A stretch of DNA of 64,000 nt, from positions 115,503-179,502 of the forward strand of contig JAAHFP010000006.1 of the NCBI GenBank assembly GCA_010672925.1, written 5' to 3'. Position 1 is the first letter of the stretch, and every line of letters starts with the position of its first letter. Source of the DNA: Symploca sp. SIO1C2. Lineage in GTDB: Bacteria; Cyanobacteriota; Cyanobacteriia; Cyanobacteriales; Coleofasciculaceae. The notes below the pieces were generated by a model. That model had not been told where the DNA came from, searched no databases, and saw only the letters and a list, made by a program, of their open reading frames with translations. Positions 17,601 through 24,710 of the stretch are shown piece after piece. The position numbers were made by a program, and so were the translations under genes.

Positions 17601-17833
17601 AAGAGAATGTTAGGCTGGAAATAAGCGATCGCTCGTTCTGTTGCCGCTGCTGCACCTGTATTACCTGCCCCTACCTCAGCAATGATAACTTCCCATTCCT
17701 GTTGATTGGCGATAAACTTACCCTGCTCATAAATAGTTCCCTGAGAATGTACCTTTTCCTCTAACTCTTCCAAATGGTTCTGGACAGCCTTATATTCAAC
17801 AGGCAAGGCAGTTAGTATTACCGCACGAGGCAT
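14690..17833 (-). CDS. nucleoside-phosphorylase domain - membrane segments - TolB-like domain - TPR array protein
   Basis: 1047 residues. Residues 1-250 are a nucleoside phosphorylase/MTA-SAH nucleosidase fold: Glu13 in LTALPVEYKAV, the phosphate/ribose loop FVGIAGGIKD (79-88), the ribose-binding Met-Glu in VEMEGFGF (187-188) and the general-acid Asp in GISDL (212). All expected catalytic residues are present. Three hydrophobic segments follow (about 292-308, 318-338 and 364-382), then a soluble domain like the TolB N-terminal fold (VVVLVANFKN...ADIVLWGWYE; about 392-500), then twelve near-identical 34-residue TPRs with flanking degenerate ones (about 525-1040). Known: such phosphorylase domains fused to TPR, NB-ARC or other repeat scaffolds occur in conflict systems of multicellular bacteria and are thought to act on nucleotides. 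Ordinary purine salvage is unlikely given the fusion. The ATG is at 17833; it is a single-gene unit. Confidence 0.88.
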   Translation of the reverse strand: MPRAVILTALPVEYKAVQNHLEELEEKVHSQGTIYEQGKFIANQQEWEVIIAEVGAGNTGAAAATERAIAYFQPNILLFVGIAGGIKDVAIGDVVVATDVYGYESGKVGEQFWTRPKAGKSAYRLLERAKFEARKGEWLKRLDSTPVKKPRVFLGTIVAGEKVVASRESAIFQLLRGSYNQAIAVEMEGFGFLSAAFAYDNAQAVVIRGISDLIEGKNDNSVEPEEIRQAKAAQHASAFAFEILAKLEIKSSSVEDVQFGGNKAEGNNSRLSELDTTSPLKSIVPRVTKSVGWLPLVASCVITAVGEFKLIRGELEPLTVSLLAVGFVGLLFICLYVFFKQSKTDGSEDRVSLVKRYSQKTRRLAFVGWFIIVFLLFVTAGDWYYQQNLWKNQVVVLVANFKNLQPEKRGVEEEIIRQLGDALTKYDDVKVQALKEEITAQEGSKVARAKGKKHHADIVLWGWYEESKSNVKVTVKFEVLEKLRYLSSVQTKPLIQPIAKLESFEIQAQLSQEMSYLTLFTIGLVRYEAEDYDGAIARFTKALEFVPDTGQGIVKDTAIDALYLYRGVAYYLQGVKYTTYYKKALDEQILIISTDENAYSNTRKLDKAIADFNQALNINPEDAAAYHSRGTAYFTKGELDQAIADFTQALKINPEYDDAYNNRGLAYSKQGEADKAIADFTQALKINLEDADTYINLGIAYSRKGELDQAIADFNRALKINPESASAYYNLGIVYSKKGELDQVIADCTQALNINHKYAAAYATRGSAYVRKGELDQAITDFNRALKINPEDAAVYTIRGSAYSDKGEVDKAIADFTQAIDINPELAEVVYKNRGIVYSDKGEVDKAIADYTQAIGINSEDTETYKYRGIAYGKKGEFDQAIADFNRVLKINPEDAEVYYNRGSAYHLKGETDKAIADYTQALNINSEYVEIYNNRGVAYYNNRELDQAIADYTQALKINPESAAAYYNRGNAYYDKGELNQAIADYTQALKINPEFAEAYIIRGIAYLNLGDQQKTIQDFKKAAKLYTERGNTAGLQQILELLKIL
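14810..16060 (-). repeat. array of 102-bp repeats encoding identical TPRs
   Basis: Twelve consecutive 34-codon units carry very similar DNA (GCTTGAGTGTAATCAGCGAT and variants recur every about 102 bp). This shows recent amplification or gene conversion, and hence a likely variable repeat number between strains. Confidence 0.8.
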
Positions 17834-17918
17834 GGACTAATCTTTTGAATAGTTTAGTTAGTTATCAGCTATCGTAACAAATCCTGGTTGACTACCCTGT
17901 TTATTTAGTAATTATGTA

Positions 17919-18092
17919 ATGTTATCTGGTTCAACGCGATCGCACAACGTTTTTATACCGTTACTTGAAGATGGAGGGCATTGGTATCGTTGGCAACAAA
18001 TGAATTTAGAAGGTTGGTTGTGTCTTACCTTATTTAAGTATTTTAGTGAAATACCTCAGAAAATCTATTGCCAAGCTGAAAGCTTAAGATAG
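17919..18092 (+). other. relic-like open frame upstream of xisH
   Basis: A 57-codon open frame containing LLEDGGHWYRWQQMNLEGW reads like the tail of a protein but has no ribosome site and no clear family. It ends in the same AGCTTAAGATAGTACTGCAT sequence that interrupts the PIN gene at 12413. Apart from this the 17834-18175 gap only holds a HIP1 site and the ribosome site of xisH. Confidence 0.2.
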
Positions 18093-18175
18093 TACTGCAT
18101 ATGCGATATAATTGAGGAGTAATGCCCAAGCAAAAATCCCCTTCTTGGAATAAGGAGGATAAGTAGAGTAAAACA

Positions 18176-18592
18176 ATGGCTGCTAAAGATCTATTCCATG
18201 AGGCTGTAAAACAAGCACTCCTAAAAGACGACTGGATAATCACAGCAGATCCTCTAAAAATTAAAATTGAGAGAGTGAAGTTTGAGATAGACTTGGCAGC
18301 AGAGAAAGTCATAGCAGCTCAAAAAGCCGAACAAAAAATAGCAGTTGAAATAAAAAGTTTCCTGAATACTTCGGCAATTACCGATTTTCACGCTGCACTA
18401 GGTCAATTTTTAAACTATCGTCTGGCATTACAAATGCTCGAATCAGATAGAATACTGTATTTAGCAGTTCCTCTTGATACATTTAAATCATTTTTTCAAG
18501 AAAAGTTCACCCAAGAAGCAATCAAGTTTTATCAAGTAAAATTGCTCATCTACGAGCCAGTTGAGGAGGTAGTCGTCGAATGGAAAAATTAG
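18176..18592 (+). CDS. xisH: XisH family protein (fdxN element excision controlling factor type)
   Basis: 138 residues, full length. The start MAAKDLFHEAVKQALLKDDW and the core FEIDLAAEKVIAAQK...IAVEIKSFLN are characteristic of XisH. The D...E-I-K arrangement (IDLAAE...VEIKSF) is that of a PD-(D/E)XK nuclease-like fold. Known: in Anabaena XisH and XisI are required together with recombinase XisF for excision of the fdxN element. Here no recombinase or fdxN gene is nearby, as is common for xisHI pairs across cyanobacteria. The ATG follows AATAAGGAGGATAAG, almost the same leader as the Panacea antitoxin at 4489. It overlaps xisI by 13 bases. Confidence 0.93.
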   Translation: MAAKDLFHEAVKQALLKDDWIITADPLKIKIERVKFEIDLAAEKVIAAQKAEQKIAVEIKSFLNTSAITDFHAALGQFLNYRLALQMLESDRILYLAVPLDTFKSFFQEKFTQEAIKFYQVKLLIYEPVEEVVVEWKN

Positions 18593-18921
18593 AAAAATAC
18601 CGATTACTAATCCGCCAACTCTTAAGTAATCATGCCACGTTAGAAGGGAATCAACAAGAAGAGGAAATTGAGTGTCAAATAATTTTTGACACAGAACATG
18701 ATCATTATCAACTTCTAGATATTGGCTGGGATGGACTCAAGCGAGTTTACCACTGTTTTATCCACTTGGATATCAAAAATGGTAAAATTTGGATTCAGCG
18801 AAATATGACAGAAGCTGATTTAGCCCAGGATTTAGTGGAAATGGGTATACCAAAAGAAGATATTATTCTCGGTTTACATCCAAGTTATAAGCGTCCTTAC
18901 ACAGGCTATGGAGTGGCTTAG
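18580..18921 (+). CDS. xisI: XisI family protein
   Basis: 113 residues. MEKLEKYRLLIRQLLSNHA, IFDTEHDHYQLLDIGWDG, the RVYHCFIHLDIKNGKIWIQ block and the ending LGLHPSYKRPYTGYGVA are the conserved blocks of XisI. It is read from a start inside xisH, so the two are translationally coupled. Function with XisH outside fdxN-element excision is unknown. Confidence 0.93.
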   Translation: MEKLEKYRLLIRQLLSNHATLEGNQQEEEIECQIIFDTEHDHYQLLDIGWDGLKRVYHCFIHLDIKNGKIWIQRNMTEADLAQDLVEMGIPKEDIILGLHPSYKRPYTGYGVA

Positions 18922-18955
18922 TGCGATCGCAATATTACCTATAAATCAGAAAACT

Positions 18956-19849
18956 ATGAAAAAAGTCTTTTTATATCCTCTTTGCGCAACATTAGGCATA
19001 GCTTTAGTTGTCCTCTGTACTAGGGCTAATGTACAGACAAATCAATTATTGACTGAAACTGTTCCACCAAGTGAACCCCTACAAACTCCGAAAAACTGTT
19101 CTACCTATTCCGGGCAAGTATCGCAATTAACGGCAATTGCTGATAATTATGTCAAAATTGGACAGAAGGATAAAAGCTCAGAAATTTTAGCTCAAGCTCT
19201 ACCTCTAGTTCCATGTATTTCTGATAAGTGCTATCAATCGAAGCCTTTAGCCAAAATTGCTGGTCAATATGCTCTCATCGGACGAGAAGTTAGAGCCTCC
19301 GAGATTTTGAACCAAGCTATTCAGGTTGCTCAAACCGCACAAGGTTGTATGGGTCATAATGATTTACTTGAAAATTTGTATGACATCTCAGAGCGGTATC
19401 TGGATGCAAGGCAATACAAGCTAGCACTCCAAGCTGTTAGAGGATTGAAGTATCCTGAAAGCGAGTACGGTATGTTTGCGATGTACTTGGGGTTAGCTAG
19501 AATTGCTGCTCAGCTGGCTAAAGAAGGACAAGTTAACCAAGCAGTTGCTCTCTTTGAAGAGTCTCTGGAGATTGTACGAAGTATAGACTCGCAAAATCCT
19601 GATTACAGATTCCTCGCTTTCATAGGCTTTTCTAACATTGCTTCCTCCGCAATACAGGGAGAACTCAATGAACAAGCTATTGAGGCTTTAGTTGAGGCAC
19701 AAAAATTAGTCCAAACTATGGACAACACTGGAGAGAAAACCCAACCACTGATTCAAATTGCTCAATTGTATGCAAAACTTGGACAATCTGACCAAGCTGT
19801 TGAAATTTTATCTCTTGCTCTTAGTATGGAGAAGTTGAGCAAGCCTTAA
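18956..19849 (+). CDS. exported TPR-like protein, 5' part of a probably frameshifted gene
   Basis: 297 residues from the ATG at 18956. A signal peptide (MKKVFLYPLCATLGIALVVL) is followed by helical repeats of the form A.IA..Y...GQ..KA.EIL.QAL..., a TPR-like solenoid about 40 residues per unit. The frame ends in ...LALSMEKLSKP and a TAA at 19847. In another frame the DNA reads ...EVEQALMVAQTID just before this point and continues into the next open frame, which carries two more units. I infer a frameshift near 19830-19840 in an originally single gene. Without it the protein is merely shortened. It probably lies in the periplasm. Confidence 0.75.
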   Translation: MKKVFLYPLCATLGIALVVLCTRANVQTNQLLTETVPPSEPLQTPKNCSTYSGQVSQLTAIADNYVKIGQKDKSSEILAQALPLVPCISDKCYQSKPLAKIAGQYALIGREVRASEILNQAIQVAQTAQGCMGHNDLLENLYDISERYLDARQYKLALQAVRGLKYPESEYGMFAMYLGLARIAAQLAKEGQVNQAVALFEESLEIVRSIDSQNPDYRFLAFIGFSNIASSAIQGELNEQAIEALVEAQKLVQTMDNTGEKTQPLIQIAQLYAKLGQSDQAVEILSLALSMEKLSKP

Positions 19850-20118
19850 TGGTTGCTCAAACCATTGATTTTCAACCTAATAAAGCTAGAGTTTTGCTAA
19901 AGATAGCTAAGCACTATGCACTCAACCAACAACAAGAAAAAGCTGCGGAGATGATTTCTCAAGCTCTAAAGATAACTCAGAGTGTTGACTCTAAGTTTGC
20001 CCAAGTATCCTTAATGATAGAGATAGCCGAGTATTATACAGTCAATAAACAACAGGAAAATGCTTCCAACATGCTTGCCCAAGCTCTTGAAACTATCGAA
20101 GCAATAGAGACAGAATAG
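19849..20118 (+). CDS. TPR-like continuation of the preceding gene after a frameshift
   Basis: 89 residues with two further repeat units (ARVLLKIAKHYALNQQQEKAAEMISQAL and a second like it) identical in style to the upstream gene. Its ATG overlaps the upstream stop (TAATG), so coupled translation is possible, but it has no signal peptide or ribosome site of its own. More likely the detached C-terminus. Confidence 0.6.
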   Translation: MVAQTIDFQPNKARVLLKIAKHYALNQQQEKAAEMISQALKITQSVDSKFAQVSLMIEIAEYYTVNKQQENASNMLAQALETIEAIETE

Positions 20119-20160
20119 TAGATAAGGCTTGCTGAATAAGTCAAATGGGAGCACTTGAAG

Positions 20161-20199
20161 AAGTAACAAGTAACAAGTAATAAGTAATAAGTAATAAGT
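20161..20199. repeat. 7-bp tandem repeat (AAGTAAC/AAGTAAT)n
   Basis: Five to six heptamers. Shorter runs of the same unit are at 24661-24690, 36462-36480 and 52674-52690. It follows a GGCTTGCTGAATAA motif (20126) that recurs at 28697 and, as GCCTTGCTGAATAAG, at 52664. Confidence 0.85.
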
Positions 20200-20424
20200 T
20201 TTGAGCTAATCTCAACGAAAGTGCTTTCGTTTTTTAACTTCAAGATACCATTTACTTGCACTTTAGCCTGAAAAAAATGATTAAAAACATTCTCTGGTAT
20301 GGCTTCCACACTGATACAGCAAGTCCTATCTTTGGTTTGCTGCGATTCGTTATTGTTTTTACAAAAAACCCGGGTTATAAAAATACTGAATCAGCGTTCT
20401 AGAATACCGATGAAATATTGCATT

Positions 20425-20443
20425 GGGCGTATGCAATACGCCC
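20425..20443. repeat. palindrome GGGCGTATGCAATACGCCC
   Basis: Arms GGGCGTAT/ATACGCCC with a 3-base loop. A dispersed intergenic palindrome, similar in form to the one at 52959. Confidence 0.75.
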
Positions 20444-20470
20444 CTACATTGGCTAGAAAATACGCTCTAT

Positions 20471-20502
20471 TTGTAGGTTGGGTTGAGGAACGAAACCCAA
20501 CA
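20471..20502 (+). repeat. dispersed repeat TGTAGGTTGGGTTGAGGAAC, copy next to the decayed ATPase cassette
   Basis: Same sequence as 14359-14388. It lies 17 bp before the start of the duplicated ATPase fragment, while the intact cassette has its copy at the 3' end. Confidence 0.85.
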
Positions 20503-20518
20503 CCAATAAGTACCTACT

Positions 20519-20823
20519 ACTCACTCAATGTTAGTCTTATATGTTCTGAATAATTTAGTTTTAGCAGCTCAAAATTTGCCTGAAGAAAATTTTGATAATC
20601 TTCCCGATGCTTCCCTCAGACTCGCACCTAATCAGTTATCGGCCTATTTATTTTCCGATGGCACTGCTATTTCAATCCGAGATCAAGAATCTGGGCAACT
20701 CGATGAAAGTAAGCTTTCAAGTGTATTGGGTAATCTTGAGATGCAGTATAACCAAATCCAAGCTTCAGGGTGATTGTTACCTTATTGTGGTTGAGTTGCG
20801 TCACATCTTAGTAAAAGAACAAC
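20519..20823 (+). pseudogene. decayed, internally deleted copy of the ATPase/effector cassette
   Basis: Bases 20519-20765 match 13448-13694 (the C-terminal 80-odd codons of the ATPase, from the H-loop on) without gaps and with few substitutions. At 20766 the match jumps to 14000-14057 in the effector gene (GIT..CYLIVVELRH region), so 305 bp spanning the gene junction are deleted. No start, Walker motifs or full effector remain. The copy is recent enough to keep most codons. Confidence 0.88.
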
Positions 20824-20866
20824 AATTTGATATTCCTGTTGCTTCTCCTTCGTCGTAAAATAGTAA

Positions 20867-21109
20867 GGGCGCACGTCGGTCATTGGTGTCAACTTAAGTC
20901 TAGACATAGTTAACTAGCTAAATTTCCTTGCCTCACTTGGATTCAAATCCAAGGCTAATAGCTTAAGTCCATTTTAATGGACTAAATTCTGCGGCTTAAC
21001 CTTAAGTTTAGTCATCTTTAGATGACTTGATCTATTAGCCTGGGGTTTGAACCCCAGGCGAGATAAGGGTTTAACCTTAAGTTGACACCAATGCACGTCG
21101 GTGCGCCCC
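20867..21109. mobile_element. MITE-like, hairpin-dense element with about 32-bp terminal inverted repeats
   Basis: The left end GGGCGCACGTCGGTCATTGG continues through GTCAACTTAAG (20867-20898); the right end (21076-21109) is its reverse complement apart from a rearranged CGACGT segment. Inside are nested palindromes: CTTGGATT/AATCCAAG (20936-20953), GGCTAATAG (20953) with CTATTAGCC (21032), AGTCCATT/AATGGACT (20966-20983), AGTCATCT/AGATGACT (21010-21027) and GCCTGGGG/CCCCAGGC (21038-21059). It encodes no protein. No clear target duplication is visible. Confidence 0.75.
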
Positions 21110-21153
21110 TACAAATATGGTGATTAATCGGAACTTGATATAATCTGCCCAGT

Positions 21154-21254
21154 TGTAGGTTGGGTTGAGGAACATAGGCGTAAGCCTTCTCGTAGAGTAA
21201 CCCAAGATCAGTGAGGCTTTGTTGGGTTTCACTCTTTGTGACCCCCAACCTACA
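21154..21254 (+). repeat. full-length GTAGGTTGGG repeat element with inverted ends
   Basis: Begins TGTAGGTTGGG and ends CCCAACCTACA, with GGGTT...AACCC hairpins inside. An expanded version of the copies at 14359 and 20471. It ends 20 bp before the stop of the leftward pgk gene and could fold in its 3' end. Confidence 0.8.
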
Positions 21255-21274
21255 TTTTTAAGTGTGTCGCGCTA

Positions 21275-22480
21275 CTAGGCTTCGTCTAGAGCAACAATAC
21301 CAGGGAGTTCCTTACCTTCAAGTAACTCAAGACTAGCGCCTCCACCAGTGGAGATGTGGCTCATTTGCTCAGCAACACCTACTTTTTCTACCGCAGCAAC
21401 AGAGTCTCCACCACCAATAATGGTAGTAGCACCATTTTTAGTAAGTCCAGCCATACTATTAGCGATCGCTTCTGTTCCTACAGCAAATTTATCAAACTCA
21501 AATACCCCCATTGGGCCATTCCAGATTACAGATTTGCAATCAGCCAAAGCATCCTGGAATACTTTAACTGAATCTGGGCCAATATCCAAACCCATCCAAC
21601 CCTCAGGAATTGCTTCAATGCTGACGGTTTGGTCATTGGCATCAGGAGCAAAATTATCGGCAACTACGACATCTGTAGGTAAGAGCAAAGCTACACCCTT
21701 CTCTTTGGCTTTTGCTTCCAAAGTTTTAGCCAATTCCAGTTTATCGTCTTCCACCAAGGATTTGCCTACGCTCAAACCACGGGCTTTGTAGAAGGTAAAA
21801 ATCATGCCGCCACCAATCAGCAGCTTATCTACTTTCTCCAATAAGGTTTCAATTACGCCGATTTTACTGGAAACTTTAGAACCACCAATAATAGCTGCCA
21901 AGGGCTTTTGGGGATTTTCAATGGCGTTTTGTAAATACTCAAGTTCTTTTTCAATTAAGTACCCAGCCACAGAAGGCTTGAGGTAATGGGTAACTCCTTC
22001 AGTAGAAGCATGAGCCCGGTGAGCAGTACCAAAGGCATCATTAACATAGAGGTCTGCTAATGATGCTAGCTGTTTAGTAAATTCTGGGTCATTCTTTTCT
22101 TCCCCAGCATAGAAGCGAAGATTTTCCAGTAATGCCACCTGACCATTTGCCAAAGCATTAACTTGAGCAGCAACTGCTTCACCAACACAGTCGTCACACA
22201 TGGTAACTGTTTGTCCCAACAGTTCAGAAAGACGACCGGCAACAGGCTTCAGACGTAAATCTTCTTTGACTTTTCCTTTAGGACGCCCTAAGTGGCTACA
22301 CAGGATTACCTTAGCACCCTTTTCCGTTAAATACTGGATAGTCGGTAAAGCCGCCCTGATGCGAGTATCATCAGTAATTGCGCCACTATCATTCAATGGC
22401 ACGTTTAAGTCGGCTCGCACCAATACCTTTTTTCCGGCTAAGTCTGATTCAGATAAAGCTGCTACAGTTTTTTTTGACAC
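21275..22480 (-). CDS. pgk: phosphoglycerate kinase
   Basis: 401 residues, normal length for EC 2.7.2.3, which interconverts 1,3-bisphosphoglycerate + ADP and 3-phosphoglycerate + ATP in glycolysis and the Calvin cycle. Signature blocks: [11 protein letters not shown], the substrate-binding [29 protein letters not shown] and the C-terminal nucleotide loop [10 protein letters not shown] followed by [13 protein letters not shown]. The start is GTG at 22480, chosen because GGAGG lies 7 bases upstream and residues MSKKTVAAL match the family start. Monocistronic by spacing. Confidence 0.98.
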   Translation of the reverse strand: MSKKTVAALSESDLAGKKVLVRADLNVPLNDSGAITDDTRIRAALPTIQYLTEKGAKVILCSHLGRPKGKVKEDLRLKPVAGRLSELLGQTVTMCDDCVGEAVAAQVNALANGQVALLENLRFYAGEEKNDPEFTKQLASLADLYVNDAFGTAHRAHASTEGVTHYLKPSVAGYLIEKELEYLQNAIENPQKPLAAIIGGSKVSSKIGVIETLLEKVDKLLIGGGMIFTFYKARGLSVGKSLVEDDKLELAKTLEAKAKEKGVALLLPTDVVVADNFAPDANDQTVSIEAIPEGWMGLDIGPDSVKVFQDALADCKSVIWNGPMGVFEFDKFAVGTEAIANSMAGLTKNGATTIIGGGDSVAAVEKVGVAEQMSHISTGGGASLELLEGKELPGIVALDEA

Positions 22481-22566
22481 GATAATAACCTCCTAGTTGC
22501 CTGTTGTCTAATGCTCTGCCCTCTGAGATCAAATCCGGCACATATAACCCCCTTATGTCCTACATG

Positions 22567-22594
22567 GTAGAGACGTTGCCTGCAACATCTCTAC
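22567..22594. repeat. 28-bp palindromic repeat, GTAGAGACGT family, copy 2
   Basis: GTAGAGACGTTGC, 2-base loop, GCAACATCTCTAC: same family as 2231-2258, one mismatch in the stem. It lies upstream of pgk. The remaining 22481-22923 gap shows only a short GGAATTGAGAATTG run. Confidence 0.75.
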
Positions 22595-22923
22595 CGGGTT
22601 TTTGCAGTTTTCTCAAAACAGGGGTAACTAACCCGGATTTGGTATCAAAGCGAGTCCAGCGTGATTGTTAACTTGCTGTTTGCCCTGAAGATTCACCTGG
22701 TTAAATCAACTGAATCCTAAGGAACAAGAGTATTTTTTTTTCAATACCGTTCATATTTTACAGAAACGGGGGTACAAAGCCTATGGGGAATAGGGAATTG
22801 AGAATTGAGAATGGAAAATTGCCCTCTGGTATAAAATTTTGTTGAACTCCCTAAAATGCCGGAATTCCAAGCCTTAAGGCAGGTATGATGGTCAACGGAT
22901 TTCACATTTTGGAAATACTTGTA

Positions 22924-23337
22924 ATGTTTAATACCGTTTTATTTCCCGTTAACCCCAGTCGAGAAGCCCGCGAAGCAGCCCCCATCGTTGCTAACATTGT
23001 TAAACAGTATGGTAGTCGCTTATTTGTGCTATCGGTGGTACAGGAACCCCACTCTGAAGAAGAAACGAAAAACCCAGATACTGTGATGTCACCAGAGGCA
23101 GTGACAGAACTGCTTAACAGTGCCAAAGAACTTTTTGCCCAGCAAGGCATCGAAGCAGAAACACTACGGCGTCAAGGAATGCCTGCTTTCACTATTTGTG
23201 ATGTTGCCGACGAAATTGATGCTAATTTGATTGTCATGGGGTCTCGGGGACTTGGTTTAACGGAGGAAGGTGTAGCAGACAGTGTCACCAATCGAGTGAT
23301 TAATTTGTCTCCCTGTCCAGTTTTGATTGTTCCTTAA
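22924..23337 (+). CDS. universal stress protein (UspA family)
   Basis: 137 residues from the ATG at 22924 (MFNTVLFPVN); an upstream extension is possible but adds residues unlike the family. Rossmann-like Usp fold with VLFPVNPSREAREAA, a middle helix, DLIVMG-type strand (NLIVMGSRGLG) and the ending SPCPVLIVP. The ATP-binding motif G2xG9xG(S/T) reads GSRG then nine residues then DS, so the last Gly is Asp; nucleotide binding may be weakened. Single-gene unit. Cytoplasmic stress protein of uncertain trigger. Confidence 0.92.
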   Translation: MFNTVLFPVNPSREAREAAPIVANIVKQYGSRLFVLSVVQEPHSEEETKNPDTVMSPEAVTELLNSAKELFAQQGIEAETLRRQGMPAFTICDVADEIDANLIVMGSRGLGLTEEGVADSVTNRVINLSPCPVLIVP

Positions 23338-23390
23338 GAACTTTCAGCTACTCTGATGCCGTAGGTGTAAGCTAATAGCAATGGATAAAA

Positions 23391-23428
23391 ATACCCTATT
23401 CCCTATTCCCTATTCCCTATCCCCTGCT
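23391..23428. repeat. 7-bp tandem repeat (CCCTATT)n
   Basis: Four to five heptamers between the usp and rbgA genes. Same class as the GGGAATA run near 22790. Confidence 0.8.
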
Positions 23429-23459
23429 CCCTTGACAAACAACCAATAACAAACTACCA

Positions 23460-24317
23460 ATGAATATTCAATGGTATCCCGGTCATATTGCCAAAGCAGA
23501 ACGGGAACTCAAGGAACAGCTCAAGCGAGTAGATGTGGTGTTAGAAGTGCGGGATGCTCGAATTCCCCTCTCTACCCATCACCCACAAGCTGACCAATGG
23601 GTAAGTGGTAAAACTAGGGTATTAGTGCTCAACCGGGTAGATATGATTACTCCTGCGGTGCAACAGTTATGGGTATCCTGGTTTGAACAGCAGGGGGATG
23701 TACCTTATTGCACTAATGCCCAACAAGGAACAGGCATCAAGGAAGTAACACAGGCGGCACGAACAGCTGGAGGGTCAGTAAATCAGCGTCGGCGCGATCG
23801 CGGTATGCGCCCTCGCCCGGTTCGAGCCGTGGTTATTGGCTTCCCCAATGTTGGTAAATCAGCCCTGATTAACCGACTGTTGGGGCGTCGTGTTGTCGCC
23901 AGTGCCCGTCGTGCTGGAGTAACACGCCAGCTGCGTTGGGTACGCATCTCTGAGCAAATAGAACTACTAGATGCCCCTGGTATCATTCCCGTGAAACTCA
24001 GCAATCAACAACAAGCCCTCAAATTAGCTATTTGTGACGATATTGGTGAGGCGTCTTACGATAATCAACAGGTAGCAGTTGCCTTGATTGAATTCCTCAG
24101 AGATTTGGATAACAACTATGCCAAGGAGCCATTACCACCTTCTCCTTTAGTAAGACGCTATCAAATTGAGCCACAATCCTTAACTAGTGAAGACTACTTA
24201 CATACTTTGGCTAATGAGCGTTACCAAGGAAATGTTGAGCGCACAGCCCTGCAACTGTTGAATGACTTTCGTAAGGGGTTACTGGGGAAAATTGCTTTGG
24301 AACTGCCGCCTGGGTGA
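23460..24317 (+). CDS. rbgA: ribosome biogenesis GTPase RbgA (YlqF)
   Basis: 285 residues. Circularly permuted GTPase order: G4 as NRVD (usually NKxD) near residue 58, then G1 GFPNVGKS near 126 and G3 DAPG near 172. The N-terminal WYPGHIAKAERELKE block is typical of RbgA/YlqF, which acts in a late step of 50S subunit assembly. The C-terminal helical region (residues about 215-280) completes the family length. Start ATG at 23460 follows a CAACCAATAACAAACTACCA run without a strong ribosome site. A 10-bp repeat array begins directly at its stop. Confidence 0.95.
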   Translation: MNIQWYPGHIAKAERELKEQLKRVDVVLEVRDARIPLSTHHPQADQWVSGKTRVLVLNRVDMITPAVQQLWVSWFEQQGDVPYCTNAQQGTGIKEVTQAARTAGGSVNQRRRDRGMRPRPVRAVVIGFPNVGKSALINRLLGRRVVASARRAGVTRQLRWVRISEQIELLDAPGIIPVKLSNQQQALKLAICDDIGEASYDNQQVAVALIEFLRDLDNNYAKEPLPPSPLVRRYQIEPQSLTSEDYLHTLANERYQGNVERTALQLLNDFRKGLLGKIALELPPG

Positions 24318-24455
24318 GGGGGGCTGAGGGAGCTGAGGGAGCTGAGGGGCGGAGGAGCTGAGGAGCTGAGGAGCTGAGGAGCTGAGGGGCTGGGGGAGCT
24401 GGGGGAGCTGAGGAAGCTGAGAGAGCTGAGGGAGCTGAGGGAGCTGGGGAAGCTG
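24317..24455. repeat. tandem array of 9-10 bp GAGCTGAGG repeats
   Basis: About fourteen copies of GAGCTGAGG/GAGCTGAGGG with variants GAGCTGGGG. It starts at the last base of rbgA. A short relative is at 52768-52803. Period differs from the 7-bp repeats elsewhere. Confidence 0.9.
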
Positions 24456-24590
24456 TTAGCGAAGCGGAACGAAGTTCGGGAGCAAGAGAATGCTTTTAAG
24501 ACTGGCAAATTATTAATTTTTGTTAAGTGGAGTGAGGGGTGATACCCCCCATTGAGCTAGACTAATGTCTAGTAGATGCACCCTGATAAG

Positions 24591-24622
24591 GACGCCCAAA
24601 TTGGGCGTCTTTTATTTTATCT
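24591..24622 (+). terminator. rho-independent terminator
   Basis: GACGCCCAA, one-base loop, TTGGGCGTC (24591-24609), followed by TTTTATTTTAT. It reads on the + strand about 270 bases after rbgA, presumably terminating that transcript after the repeat array. The A-rich side facing the leftward glycosyltransferase gene offers no U-run. Confidence 0.82.
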
Positions 24623-24710
24623 GAAGGGTGGGCAATTGAGAAGAATCCCTTAAATCAAAACTTGTTACTTGTTACTCGTTACTTTTTACTTCCTCACATG
24701 CTCCCAGACC

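Noticed and set aside
18176-18921. XisHI as evidence of an excisable fdxN element here
   Set aside because: No xisF recombinase, fdxN gene or element ends seen in the window.
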